From: Candidatus Woesearchaeota archaeon CG08_land_8_20_14_0_20_47_9
GTDB lineage: Archaea; Nanobdellota; Nanobdellia; Woesearchaeales; CG1-02-47-18
Assembly: GCA_002763335.1 (NCBI GenBank)
Contig: PEYS01000030.1
Location: 1 to 5,055, forward strand
Direction: 5' to 3'
DNA: 5,055 nt
The notes below the pieces were generated by a model. That model made no database searches. It saw only the letters and a list, made by a program, of their open reading frames with translations, and had not been told where the DNA came from. The translations under genes were made by a program, and so were the position numbers. Positions within the stretch are counted from its first letter, which is position 1. The number at the start of each line of letters is the position of its first letter. Below are positions 1-5,055 of this stretch, one piece after another.

Positions 1-78
1 CAGAAGACCAAGGTATCCGTACTTGCCGTAAGGCAGGTCCAGAAGACCAAGGTATCCGTACTTGCCGTAAGGCAAGCC
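1..78. repeat. 39-bp tandem repeat, two copies, running off the left edge
   Basis: Copies lie at 1-39 and 40-78 and match at 37 of 39 positions; the differences are 36 versus 75 and 38 versus 77. The period is a multiple of three and both strands are open across it. The minus strand gives the 13-residue unit [D/G]LPYGKYGYLGLL and the plus strand gives QKTKVSVLAVRQ[V/A]. Each copy contains a short inverted repeat with loop GTAA: CTTGCC/GGCAAG in copy 2 (61-66 with 71-76), and the same stem with one G-T wobble in copy 1. The array has no spacers, so it is not CRISPR. It begins at base 1, so the true copy number is unknown. Confidence 0.93.
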
Positions 79-147
79 CAAACGCTTTGTTTTCTCGTGG
101 CCGAATGGAATCAAACGCTCGTGAGCACACCGATGGAATGACTGCAT
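1..147 (-). CDS. Possible truncated repeat-protein ORF (5' part only)
   Basis: This is a 49-codon open frame reading leftwards from an ATG at 147-145 and leaving the window without a stop. The first 23 residues are basic and His-rich (MQSFHRCAHERLIPFGHEKT..). Two 13-residue repeats, [G/D]LPYGKYGYLGLL, rich in Tyr, Gly and Leu, follow and are encoded by the 39-bp tandem repeat. I recognise no family. No Shine-Dalgarno sequence precedes the ATG. A weak T-rich box (minus strand, 178-173) and a TTTAAATA (207-200) lie upstream. The complementary plus frame, 1-141, is also open, ends at TGA 139-141 and could be the tail of a gene instead. The two copies differ by one synonymous and one replacement change in either reading, so they do not settle the coding strand. 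The call is tentative. Confidence 0.3.
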   Translation of the reverse strand, partial: MQSFHRCAHERLIPFGHEKTKRLGLPYGKYGYLGLLDLPYGKYGYLGLL

Positions 148-191
148 TCAAAGTTTTCAGTTTTATCGTCGGAAAATACGCCCTGGGAAAA

Positions 192-207
192 GCGAAAACT
201 ATTTAAA
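192..207 (+). promoter_or_regulatory. Candidate archaeal promoter (BRE + box A) for gyrB
   Basis: A purine-rich GCGAAAAC (192-199) directly precedes TATTTAAA (200-207), which is a good BRE/box A pair on the plus strand. Archaeal spacing puts transcription start near 230, giving gyrB a leader of about 90 nt to the ATG at 322. The box read on the other strand (TTTAAATA) could also serve the leftward ORF, but its upstream flank there is not A-rich. The remainder of 148-321 holds a weaker T/A run near 222-229 and nothing else I can assign. Confidence 0.5.
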
Positions 208-321
208 CAGCGACCCATCCCTTTTTTAAGAGAAAACCCATCTCTAATCACTTGTTTTCAGTTGGCAGATGATGCATTCTCAGGCAGCACGAGACAGTAT
301 AAAATGGAGAGTCAGGAGAGA

Positions 322-2259
322 ATGGAAGGGAGTAATCAGAAAAATGAAGGGGCTGTAGCTGGGCAGGAGCAGGCCTATGAATACTCTGCAAAGAGCATCC
401 AGGTCTTAGGGGGCCTTGACGGGGTGAGAAGGAGGCCTGCAATGTACGTAGGGGATACCAGCATAAGGGGGCTGCATCACCTCGTTTATGAGGTGGTTGA
501 TAACTCTGTTGATGAGGCCCTGGCAGGATACTGCACCAGGATAACAGTCACCCTGCATAAGGACGGCTCTGTGAGTGTTGATGATAATGGCAGGGGCATA
601 CCGGTTGACATAATGCCTGCCTATGGCAAGCCGGCAGTAGAGATTGTTATGACAAAGCTCCACGCCGGGGGCAAGTTTGACCGCAAGACATACAAGGTAT
701 CAGGGGGCCTGCATGGAGTGGGACTGTCAGTGGTGAACGCCCTATCAGAGGAGCTGTCTGTAGAGGTAAGAATGGGAGGCAGGGCATATTCACAGGCCTA
801 CCGCTATGGGAAGCCGCTGTCAGGGCTCGCTGTCAAAGGGCCTGCTGAGGGCTCAGGAACAAGGATCAGATTCATGCCTGACAAGGGCATCTTTGAGACA
901 ACATCCTTCAGCTTTGACATCCTCACTGCAAGGCTTAGGGAGCTAGCCTTCCTGAACCGCTCGCTTACCATCTCCATAGCAGATGAGGCAAATGAGCGGA
1001 CAGAGAGCTTCAAGTACGACGGGGGCATAGTGTCCTTTGTCAAATACCTCAACAATGGCAAGAATGTGCTTCACGAGCCCATATACTTTGAGAAGGGTAA
1101 GAACGGGACAGTTGCCGAGATTGCAATGCAGTACAATGCAGGCTACATGGACAACATACACTCCTTTGCAAACAACATAAACACAACAGACGGGGGTTCA
1201 CATCTGGCGGGCTTTAAAAGCGCCCTTACAAGGACACTCAACAGCTACTCTGAGAAGAACAGGCTCCTAGACAAGGACGCCCGCCTCTCAAGCGACGATG
1301 TCAGGGAGGGGCTTACAGCAGTCATATCTGTCAAGCTCCCTGAGCCCCAGTTTGAGGGCCAGACAAAGACGAGGCTTGGAAACTCTGAAGTCAAGGGCGT
1401 TGTTGAGTCCATCGTCTCCTCTGTGCTGGGCCAGTTTCTGGATGAGAACCCCCGCATTGCGAAGACGATAATACTGAAGGCTGTAAATGCTGCGCGTGCA
1501 AGAGAGGCTGCTCGCAAGGCAAGGGAGGTTGTCAGGAGGAAAACAGCCCTCGAGGGCACTACGCTTCCGGGTAAGCTCGCTGACTGCTCAAGCAAGGACC
1601 CTAAGGCGTGTGAACTATACCTCGTTGAGGGTGACTCTGCAGGAGGCTCTGCAAAGCAGGGCAGGAATCGAGGCTTTCAGGCAGTGCTCCCCCTGAGGGG
1701 GAAGATACTGAATGTTGAAAAGGCGCGCCTGGACAAGGTGTTTAAGAGCGTGGAGATAATGACTATGGTAACTGCGATAGGCACAGGCATTGGCGAGGAG
1801 TTTGACATAACAAGGGCGAGATACCACTGCATAATCATAATGGCAGACGCTGATGTTGACGGGGCCCACATAAGAACCCTCCTGCTAACATTCTTCTTCA
1901 GGCACATGAAGCAACTGATAGAACAGGGGTATGTGTACATCGCCCAGGCCCCGCTCTTCAGGGTGGCCAAGGGAAAGAGCACCTACTATGTCTACAATGA
2001 GGAGAAGCTCAGGATCCTGCTTGAACACGTCGGTAGTGAGGGGGCAACAGTGCAACGATATAAGGGTCTCGGAGAATTGAACCCTGAACAACTCTGGAGC
2101 ACCACAATGGACCCTGAGCACAGGATACTCCAGCAGGTAACCATAGATGATACTGTCGAGGCTGACCGCATATTCAGCATCCTGATGGGCGAGGAGGTTG
2201 AACCCAGACGCAGGTTCATATCAGAGCACGCTAAGGAGGTTGTTAACCTAGATGTCTAG
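322..2259 (+). CDS. gyrB: DNA gyrase subunit B
   Basis: This is the ATPase/TOPRIM subunit of the GyrA2GyrB2 type IIA topoisomerase, which introduces negative supercoils into DNA using ATP. Numbered from this start (645 aa), the GHKL ATPase has EVVDNSVDEA (57-66, Mg-binding Asn61), DDNGRGIP (87-94) and the lid VSGGLHGVGLS (126-136). The transducer has QTKTRLG (347-353). The TOPRIM domain has EGDSAGG (436-442), PLRGKILNVEKA (457-468) and DADVD (509-513). The tail has YKGLGELNPEQLW (580-592) and ends in NLDV. The length matches the short GyrB form without the insert found in the E. coli protein. The ATG at 322 was chosen because AGGAG (314-318) precedes it, although the 3-nt gap is short. ATG 304 and TTG 262 are in-frame alternatives that add only non-conserved residues. 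The gene is intact. No gyrA is adjacent, and the downstream gene is convergent. Archaeal gyrases are generally regarded as bacterial in origin. Identity is certain; only the start is open. Confidence 0.97.
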   Translation: MEGSNQKNEGAVAGQEQAYEYSAKSIQVLGGLDGVRRRPAMYVGDTSIRGLHHLVYEVVDNSVDEALAGYCTRITVTLHKDGSVSVDDNGRGIPVDIMPAYGKPAVEIVMTKLHAGGKFDRKTYKVSGGLHGVGLSVVNALSEELSVEVRMGGRAYSQAYRYGKPLSGLAVKGPAEGSGTRIRFMPDKGIFETTSFSFDILTARLRELAFLNRSLTISIADEANERTESFKYDGGIVSFVKYLNNGKNVLHEPIYFEKGKNGTVAEIAMQYNAGYMDNIHSFANNINTTDGGSHLAGFKSALTRTLNSYSEKNRLLDKDARLSSDDVREGLTAVISVKLPEPQFEGQTKTRLGNSEVKGVVESIVSSVLGQFLDENPRIAKTIILKAVNAARAREAARKAREVVRRKTALEGTTLPGKLADCSSKDPKACELYLVEGDSAGGSAKQGRNRGFQAVLPLRGKILNVEKARLDKVFKSVEIMTMVTAIGTGIGEEFDITRARYHCIIIMADADVDGAHIRTLLLTFFFRHMKQLIEQGYVYIAQAPLFRVAKGKSTYYVYNEEKLRILLEHVGSEGATVQRYKGLGELNPEQLWSTTMDPEHRILQQVTIDDTVEADRIFSILMGEEVEPRRRFISEHAKEVVNLDV

Positions 2260-2271
2260 GGCTAATAACAA
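2240..2271. other. Interrupted dyad spanning the gyrB stop and the convergent junction
   Basis: CCTAGA-TG-TCTAGG (2247-2260) is a perfect inner palindrome that includes the gyrB TAG. Outer arms TTGTTA (2240-2245) and TAACAA (2266-2271) add six more pairs across a 1 x 5 internal loop. The outer arm ends next to the stop codon of the convergent glycogen synthase gene. There is no T-tract on either side, so it does not look like a standard archaeal or rho-independent terminator. It could still act as an mRNA 3'-end structure for both genes. Confidence 0.4.
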
Positions 2272-4077
2272 CTAACCTGTCTGCTTCTTCTGGATAGCTA
2301 TGCTGTGGGCGTCTATGTAGTACCTTATCATCGAATCCCAGCCGACAAGAGAGACGAGCCTCTTAGCCTCTATCTTGTTTTCTATCCTCTCCTCCTTAGT
2401 AAGCTGCGAGAAGTAGTGCATTATCCTTGTAAGTTCAGCCACAGAATCGTCATACGATACATTAAGCCTCCTGAGCACGAATATCCCCGGGTTCTTCCTT
2501 CCCGCATAATTTGGCAGGGCCTTTGTTATGAACCTTCCGAAGCCCGCAAGGTCTGTTGTTACAGATGCAACGCCGAGGGCTGCGCACTCAACAGGGGTAT
2601 ACCCCCATGGCTCATAGTATGAGGGGAATACCCCTAGATGAGCGCCGAGTATCGCGCTATAGTACTCTAGGTCGAGAAGCCTGTCAGCGCCATTAAGATA
2701 AGTTGGGTAGAAGACCACCTTGACCCTGTCATCAGGCTGATTATCCAGGCCGGTCTCTCCGAAGCGCCTTATTATCGCATCCTTCTCCTCATCGTAAAGC
2801 TCATGGGTTGATAATGGGGGGTTGCCATTCCTGATGAGGCGCAGAACCTTCTTTTTAACCTCAAGAATAAAGTCTGGGGGGAGCTTGAATCTCCCAGCAC
2901 CCTCTTCCCGGTTAAGCACCATGTAGAGTATGCGTTCCTTAATGTCATATATTGATTCGTCAACATACCCCTTTATGTCGTCAAAAAAGGTCTCTCCTTC
3001 CAGCAGCTCTGGGCGAATCCCCTTTATATTGCCTGGGATCCAGAAGAAGGCTATGATGGTCTTATCAGACCCCCCTGCCTTCAGAAGGCTGTTAAGCCTT
3101 CCCAGGGCGTCGATCATTACGTCAACACCCTTGTCGTGAAACTCATACCTCCCGGAAATGAAATAGATGAGCGTGTTCTCAATATCAAAGGTATAGTAGG
3201 GGAAGAAGTAGGCCATTATAAACTCCCGCATCCTCCTCCTGTAGAGTATGTGCTTTACTGATATCTCCTCAAATGTCGGGAAGACATCAATATCAAGGCC
3301 ATTTGGCAAGATCAGATCAGGCTTTTTTCCGAGGAAATGCGCTGACTCAATCCCTGTTATTTCGCTTACCGTGGTAAAGACATCTGCATTCTGCGCGCAG
3401 GCCCGCTCTGTCATAAACTTTGCCTGAATCCCGTATTTGTAGGCCTCTTTCTCAGGATCAAAGGAGCCTAGATTTGCATAGAGGTTAACGCCGTTTCCAG
3501 TTATTGTCCTTCCCAGCATTGTGGCGTGTGTGGTGAATACAGTTGCAATGCTGCTCTTCTGCTTCTTGAGGTAGAGGAGCGCTGCCCCTGTAAGCCACTC
3601 GTGGAAGTGGGCGATTACGCGCTTGTCCCTCATTGTGTTTGAGAGCTCAGAGAGCAATCTTCCCACAGCACGCCCCCATGTTATAGGCTCATCAAAGTCG
3701 TAGCCGCTGCCAAGCGAGTCAATCTTGTAATCCAGCCAGAGCTCTGTCTTTATATTATCCTTCTGCTCCATGAGGACAGAGAAATCAACAAGTATAGTGT
3801 TAGGCTCGCCCTTCACAAGCCACTTTCCGTAATGGCAGAATATGTCCTCTGCCCTGAGCCTGTCAAAAACATCCTTTAACTCCCGCGGAGGAGGCAGTTC
3901 CTGAAACTCGCTCAGGTGGCTCTTAGGGAAATAGGGGCCAATTGTGTAGTAAACAGGGTACCTTGACTTTAGCGAGGGTATCTTTGACTTTACCACAATG
4001 TATATCCCCCCAACCCTATTACAGACCTCCCACGCAACCTCAAAGAGGCAGTCAGCGGGCCCCTTTTTTTCTGTCAT
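2272..4077 (-). CDS. Glycogen synthase, GT3 (eukaryote-like) family
   Basis: Predicted to add glucose, in the GT3 family from UDP-glucose, to the non-reducing end of alpha-1,4-glucan in the cytoplasm. In the 601-aa product, the N-terminal Rossmann domain starts with FEVAWEVCNRVGGIY (12-26). It is followed by HFHEWL (157-162), FTTHATMLGR (181-190), DVFTTVSEITG (232-242) and KPDLILPNGLDI (252-263). The C-terminal domain has SGRYEFHDKGVD (308-319) and YYEPWGYTPVEC (487-498), with the catalytic-type Glu pair 489/497. A C-terminal helix follows. All of these track the yeast/animal GSY/GYS pattern rather than bacterial GlgA (GT5). The start at 4077 is chosen because a box A lies 24-30 nt upstream, giving a leaderless mRNA, and because the family block begins 12 residues in. 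An upstream in-frame ATG at 4152 would lie inside a palindrome and translate the promoter. The gene is divergent from a second glycosyltransferase. The arginine cluster that binds glucose-6-phosphate in eukaryotic enzymes is largely absent. Confidence 0.92.
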   Translation of the reverse strand: MTEKKGPADCLFEVAWEVCNRVGGIYIVVKSKIPSLKSRYPVYYTIGPYFPKSHLSEFQELPPPRELKDVFDRLRAEDIFCHYGKWLVKGEPNTILVDFSVLMEQKDNIKTELWLDYKIDSLGSGYDFDEPITWGRAVGRLLSELSNTMRDKRVIAHFHEWLTGAALLYLKKQKSSIATVFTTHATMLGRTITGNGVNLYANLGSFDPEKEAYKYGIQAKFMTERACAQNADVFTTVSEITGIESAHFLGKKPDLILPNGLDIDVFPTFEEISVKHILYRRRMREFIMAYFFPYYTFDIENTLIYFISGRYEFHDKGVDVMIDALGRLNSLLKAGGSDKTIIAFFWIPGNIKGIRPELLEGETFFDDIKGYVDESIYDIKERILYMVLNREEGAGRFKLPPDFILEVKKKVLRLIRNGNPPLSTHELYDEEKDAIIRRFGETGLDNQPDDRVKVVFYPTYLNGADRLLDLEYYSAILGAHLGVFPSYYEPWGYTPVECAALGVASVTTDLAGFGRFITKALPNYAGRKNPGIFVLRRLNVSYDDSVAELTRIMHYFSQLTKEERIENKIEAKRLVSLVGWDSMIRYYIDAHSIAIQKKQTG

Positions 4078-4100
4078 CTCTCTATAAAAATAAATCACTG

Positions 4101-4115
4101 TATATAATGGTTTCT
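4101..4115 (-). promoter_or_regulatory. BRE/box A promoter of the GT3 gene (leaderless)
   Basis: Read on the minus strand, AGAAACCA (4115-4108, BRE-like) runs directly into TTATATA (4107-4101). The box is centred 27 nt upstream of the ATG at 4077, the canonical archaeal box A to transcription-start distance, so the mRNA should begin at or very near the initiator codon. This also fixes the start of the CDS. Confidence 0.75.
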
Positions 4116-4137
4116 GGATCACTATATTGTTACTACA

Positions 4138-4180
4138 AGCAGCAGTTTCCACTGGTCTGCGACCTGTGAAAACTGCTGCT
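4138..4180. repeat. 20-bp inverted repeat between divergent promoters (operator candidate)
   Basis: The left arm 4138-4157 (AGCAGCAGTTTCCACTGGTC) and right arm 4161-4180 (GACCTGTGAAAACTGCTGCT) are complementary at 18 of 20 positions around the 3-nt spacer TGC. The mismatches pair 4149 with 4169 and 4153 with 4165. It lies upstream of both the GT3 promoter (box A 4101-4107) and the GT4-like promoter (box A 4256-4263), so neither predicted transcript includes it. A DNA-level protein-binding site is therefore the simplest reading. No T-run follows on either strand, which argues against a terminator. Confidence 0.85.
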
Positions 4181-4202
4181 CCGCAACCAAGATCTGCCCT
4201 TC

Positions 4203-4224
4203 TTTGGGCTTAAACCAGCCCAAA
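4203..4224. repeat. Perfect 8-bp inverted repeat with 6-nt loop
   Basis: TTTGGGCT (4203-4210) and AGCCCAAA (4217-4224) are perfectly complementary around TAAACC. An upstream GCCC (4196-4199) could instead pair with the central GGGC (4206-4209), giving two mutually exclusive short hairpins. It lies 32 bp before the plus-strand box A at 4256 and is a second operator candidate in the divergent region. It could also be a remnant 3' structure; nothing in the sequence decides this. Confidence 0.7.
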
Positions 4225-4249
4225 AAACAGGTTACTACTTTACGATGAC

Positions 4250-4263
4250 TGAAAATTTATAAA
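4250..4263 (+). promoter_or_regulatory. BRE/box A promoter reading toward the GT4-like gene
   Basis: TGAAAA (4250-4255) followed by TTTATAAA (4256-4263) is a near-consensus archaeal BRE/box A pair. Transcription should begin near 4286, about 175 nt before the ATG at 4462, so the downstream gene would have a long leader. A weaker T-rich box near 4425-4431 might give a shorter transcript. Confidence 0.65.
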
Positions 4264-4285
4264 TACTAGCCGTTGCAAGTGGCTT

Positions 4286-4461
4286 GTTTTAGATGGGTAT
4301 AGTTACAAGAAGACGGATGTAGTTACAAAGAATGCTGCAATATAGTAGTAGCATGAATAGGTGAGTTAGTGTAACAGAGGCTAAGATTCGAGCACCTAAA
4401 GGTGCTGCTGGTTTGCAAGCAGGAGTTTTTAGGTAAGCTGGCTGTTAAGGGGACTAAAGTA
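4286..4461 (+). promoter_or_regulatory. Long structured 5' leader or small RNA candidate
   Basis: This roughly 175-nt stretch without a recognisable gene follows a strong promoter. It contains the direct repeat TAGTTACAA (4300-4308 and 4320-4328, period 20). Both copies can pair through GTTACA with the single TGTAAC at 4370-4375. It also holds a perfect tetraloop hairpin AGCACC-TAAA-GGTGCT (4391-4406) and an overlapping alternative stem CTGCT/AGCAG (4405-4409 with 4418-4422). Two tiny ORFs start close to the predicted transcription start: 4293-4322 (MGIVTRRRM) and 4332-4364 (MLQYSSSMNR). I see no tRNA, no C/D box pair and no riboswitch class that I recognise. Confidence 0.4.
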
Positions 4462-5055
4462 ATGAGGGTTTTAATGTTCGGATGGGAATTCCCACCCTAT
4501 AGCAGTGGAGGCTTGGGCACAGCCTGTCATGGCCTGACAAAGGGGCTTCATAACCATGGCGTCGAGGTTCTCTTCGTTATCCCCTCCTGCCCTGGCGAGA
4601 TTCACTCGGAAAACGCCCGCATAATAGTTGCTGACGATCTTAAGGGGGTGAAGCTTATAGCATTTGATTCCCCACTCTGCGCATACATGACCTCTGCTGA
4701 GTACAAGAACGCGCTGCTAAAGGGTAAGGCTTCTAAGGGGAAGAGCTCGATGTACGGGTCAAGCCTCTTCGAGGAGGTCTATCGCTACTCTGAGTTTGCA
4801 AAGGAGATAGCCCGCATGGAGGGCTTTGATGTCATTCATGCCCATGACTGGCTGACATACATGGCAGGCCTGAACGCCAGGAAGGTCTCAGGCAAGCCCC
4901 TGGTTGTCCACGTCCATGCCACAGAGTTCGACAGATCCCCAAGCCCAAATCCTGCGGTCTACAACATAGAGCGAGAGGGCATGCACGAGGCAGATGTTAT
5001 AATTGCGGTGAGCAACTACACTAAGAACAAGATTGTAGAGCACTACGGGGTGCCG
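4462..5055 (+). CDS. Glycosyltransferase, GT4/GT5 glycogen-synthase-like (N-terminal part)
   Basis: The first 198 codons of a GT-B fold glycosyltransferase, still open at the right edge. It begins MRVLMFGWEFPPYSSGGLGT, the nucleotide-sugar synthase N-terminus with the Gly-rich loop. It continues with FDVIHAHDWLTYMAG (about 136-150), VVHVHATEFDRS (155-166), IEREGMHEADVIIAVSNYTK (174-193) and YGVP at the end. These are hallmarks of the N-terminal domain of GT4 proteins related to GlgA; the donor-binding C-terminal domain lies outside the window. The ATG at 4462 is preceded by only a weak purine run (AAGGGG, 4447-4452) at a 9-nt gap; GTG 4402 is an in-frame alternative that adds unconserved sequence. 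It is divergent from the GT3 glycogen synthase, which suggests a role in glycogen or maltodextrin synthesis. The donor and product cannot be told from this fragment. Confidence 0.9.
   Translation, partial: MRVLMFGWEFPPYSSGGLGTACHGLTKGLHNHGVEVLFVIPSCPGEIHSENARIIVADDLKGVKLIAFDSPLCAYMTSAEYKNALLKGKASKGKSSMYGSSLFEEVYRYSEFAKEIARMEGFDVIHAHDWLTYMAGLNARKVSGKPLVVHVHATEFDRSPSPNPAVYNIEREGMHEADVIIAVSNYTKNKIVEHYGVP

Noticed and set aside
1..78. CRISPR array
   Set aside because: The 39-bp copies are directly adjacent with no unique spacers between them.
153..263. 10-mer GTTTTCAGTT at 153-162 and 254-263 as flanking repeats or attachment sites
   Set aside because: They are short, low in complexity and without any mobile gene between them; chance in AT-rich intergenic DNA is enough.
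298..305. TATAAAAT as the gyrB promoter box
   Set aside because: It would start transcription near 328, past all plausible gyrB start codons, and it has no A-rich BRE; the element at 192-207 fits better.
1245..1595. Minus-strand ORF of 116 codons inside gyrB
   Set aside because: It is antisense to conserved GyrB sequence, with Ser/Leu-rich composition typical of a shadow frame and no promoter.
2305..2622. Plus-strand ORF of 105 codons
   Set aside because: It lies wholly antisense to the conserved C-terminal half of the GT3 gene, has no recognisable motif, and is best explained as a shadow frame.
4138..4180. Rho-independent-type terminator
   Set aside because: Neither strand has a T-run after the hairpin, and it lies upstream of both divergent genes rather than after a gene.
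4380..4425. tRNA-like T-loop (TTCGA near 4387) beside hairpins
   Set aside because: No flanking 5-bp T-stem, anticodon arm or acceptor stem can be formed around it.

Overview
The window looks archaeal. The three best promoter candidates each pair an A-rich BRE-like stretch with a TATA-like box A. One of them sits at exactly the spacing expected for a leaderless mRNA. The genes are also rich in AGG (Arg) and ATA (Ile) codons. A bacterial-type gyrase B and a eukaryote-like (GT3) glycogen synthase side by side would suit a euryarchaeal or DPANN-type archaeon with gyrase and a storage-glucan pathway. The exact lineage cannot be read from this sequence, and a bacterial host is not formally excluded.

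Layout from left to right. Positions 1-78 hold two nearly identical 39-bp tandem repeats that run into the left edge. They can be read as 13-residue peptide repeats on either strand; one candidate is a truncated minus-strand ORF starting at 147. Positions 148-321 are the gyrB upstream region with a BRE/box A candidate. A complete, canonical gyrB follows on the plus strand and ends at 2259. Convergent to it, with only 12 bp between the stop codons, is a GT3 glycogen synthase on the minus strand (2272-4077). A roughly 380-bp divergent control region (4078-4461) comes next, with two box A promoters pointing outward, a 20-bp-arm palindrome and a perfect 8-bp hairpin between them, and a long structured leader. 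The right edge carries the first 198 codons of a second, different glycosyltransferase (GT4/GT5-like) on the plus strand.

The two glycosyltransferases probably belong to one glycogen or alpha-glucan module read divergently from a shared control region, where the palindrome is a natural operator candidate. gyrB appears unrelated and is only a convergent neighbour; no gyrA lies in the window. The parts that known families explain least are the 39-bp repeats and the intergenic region 4078-4461.
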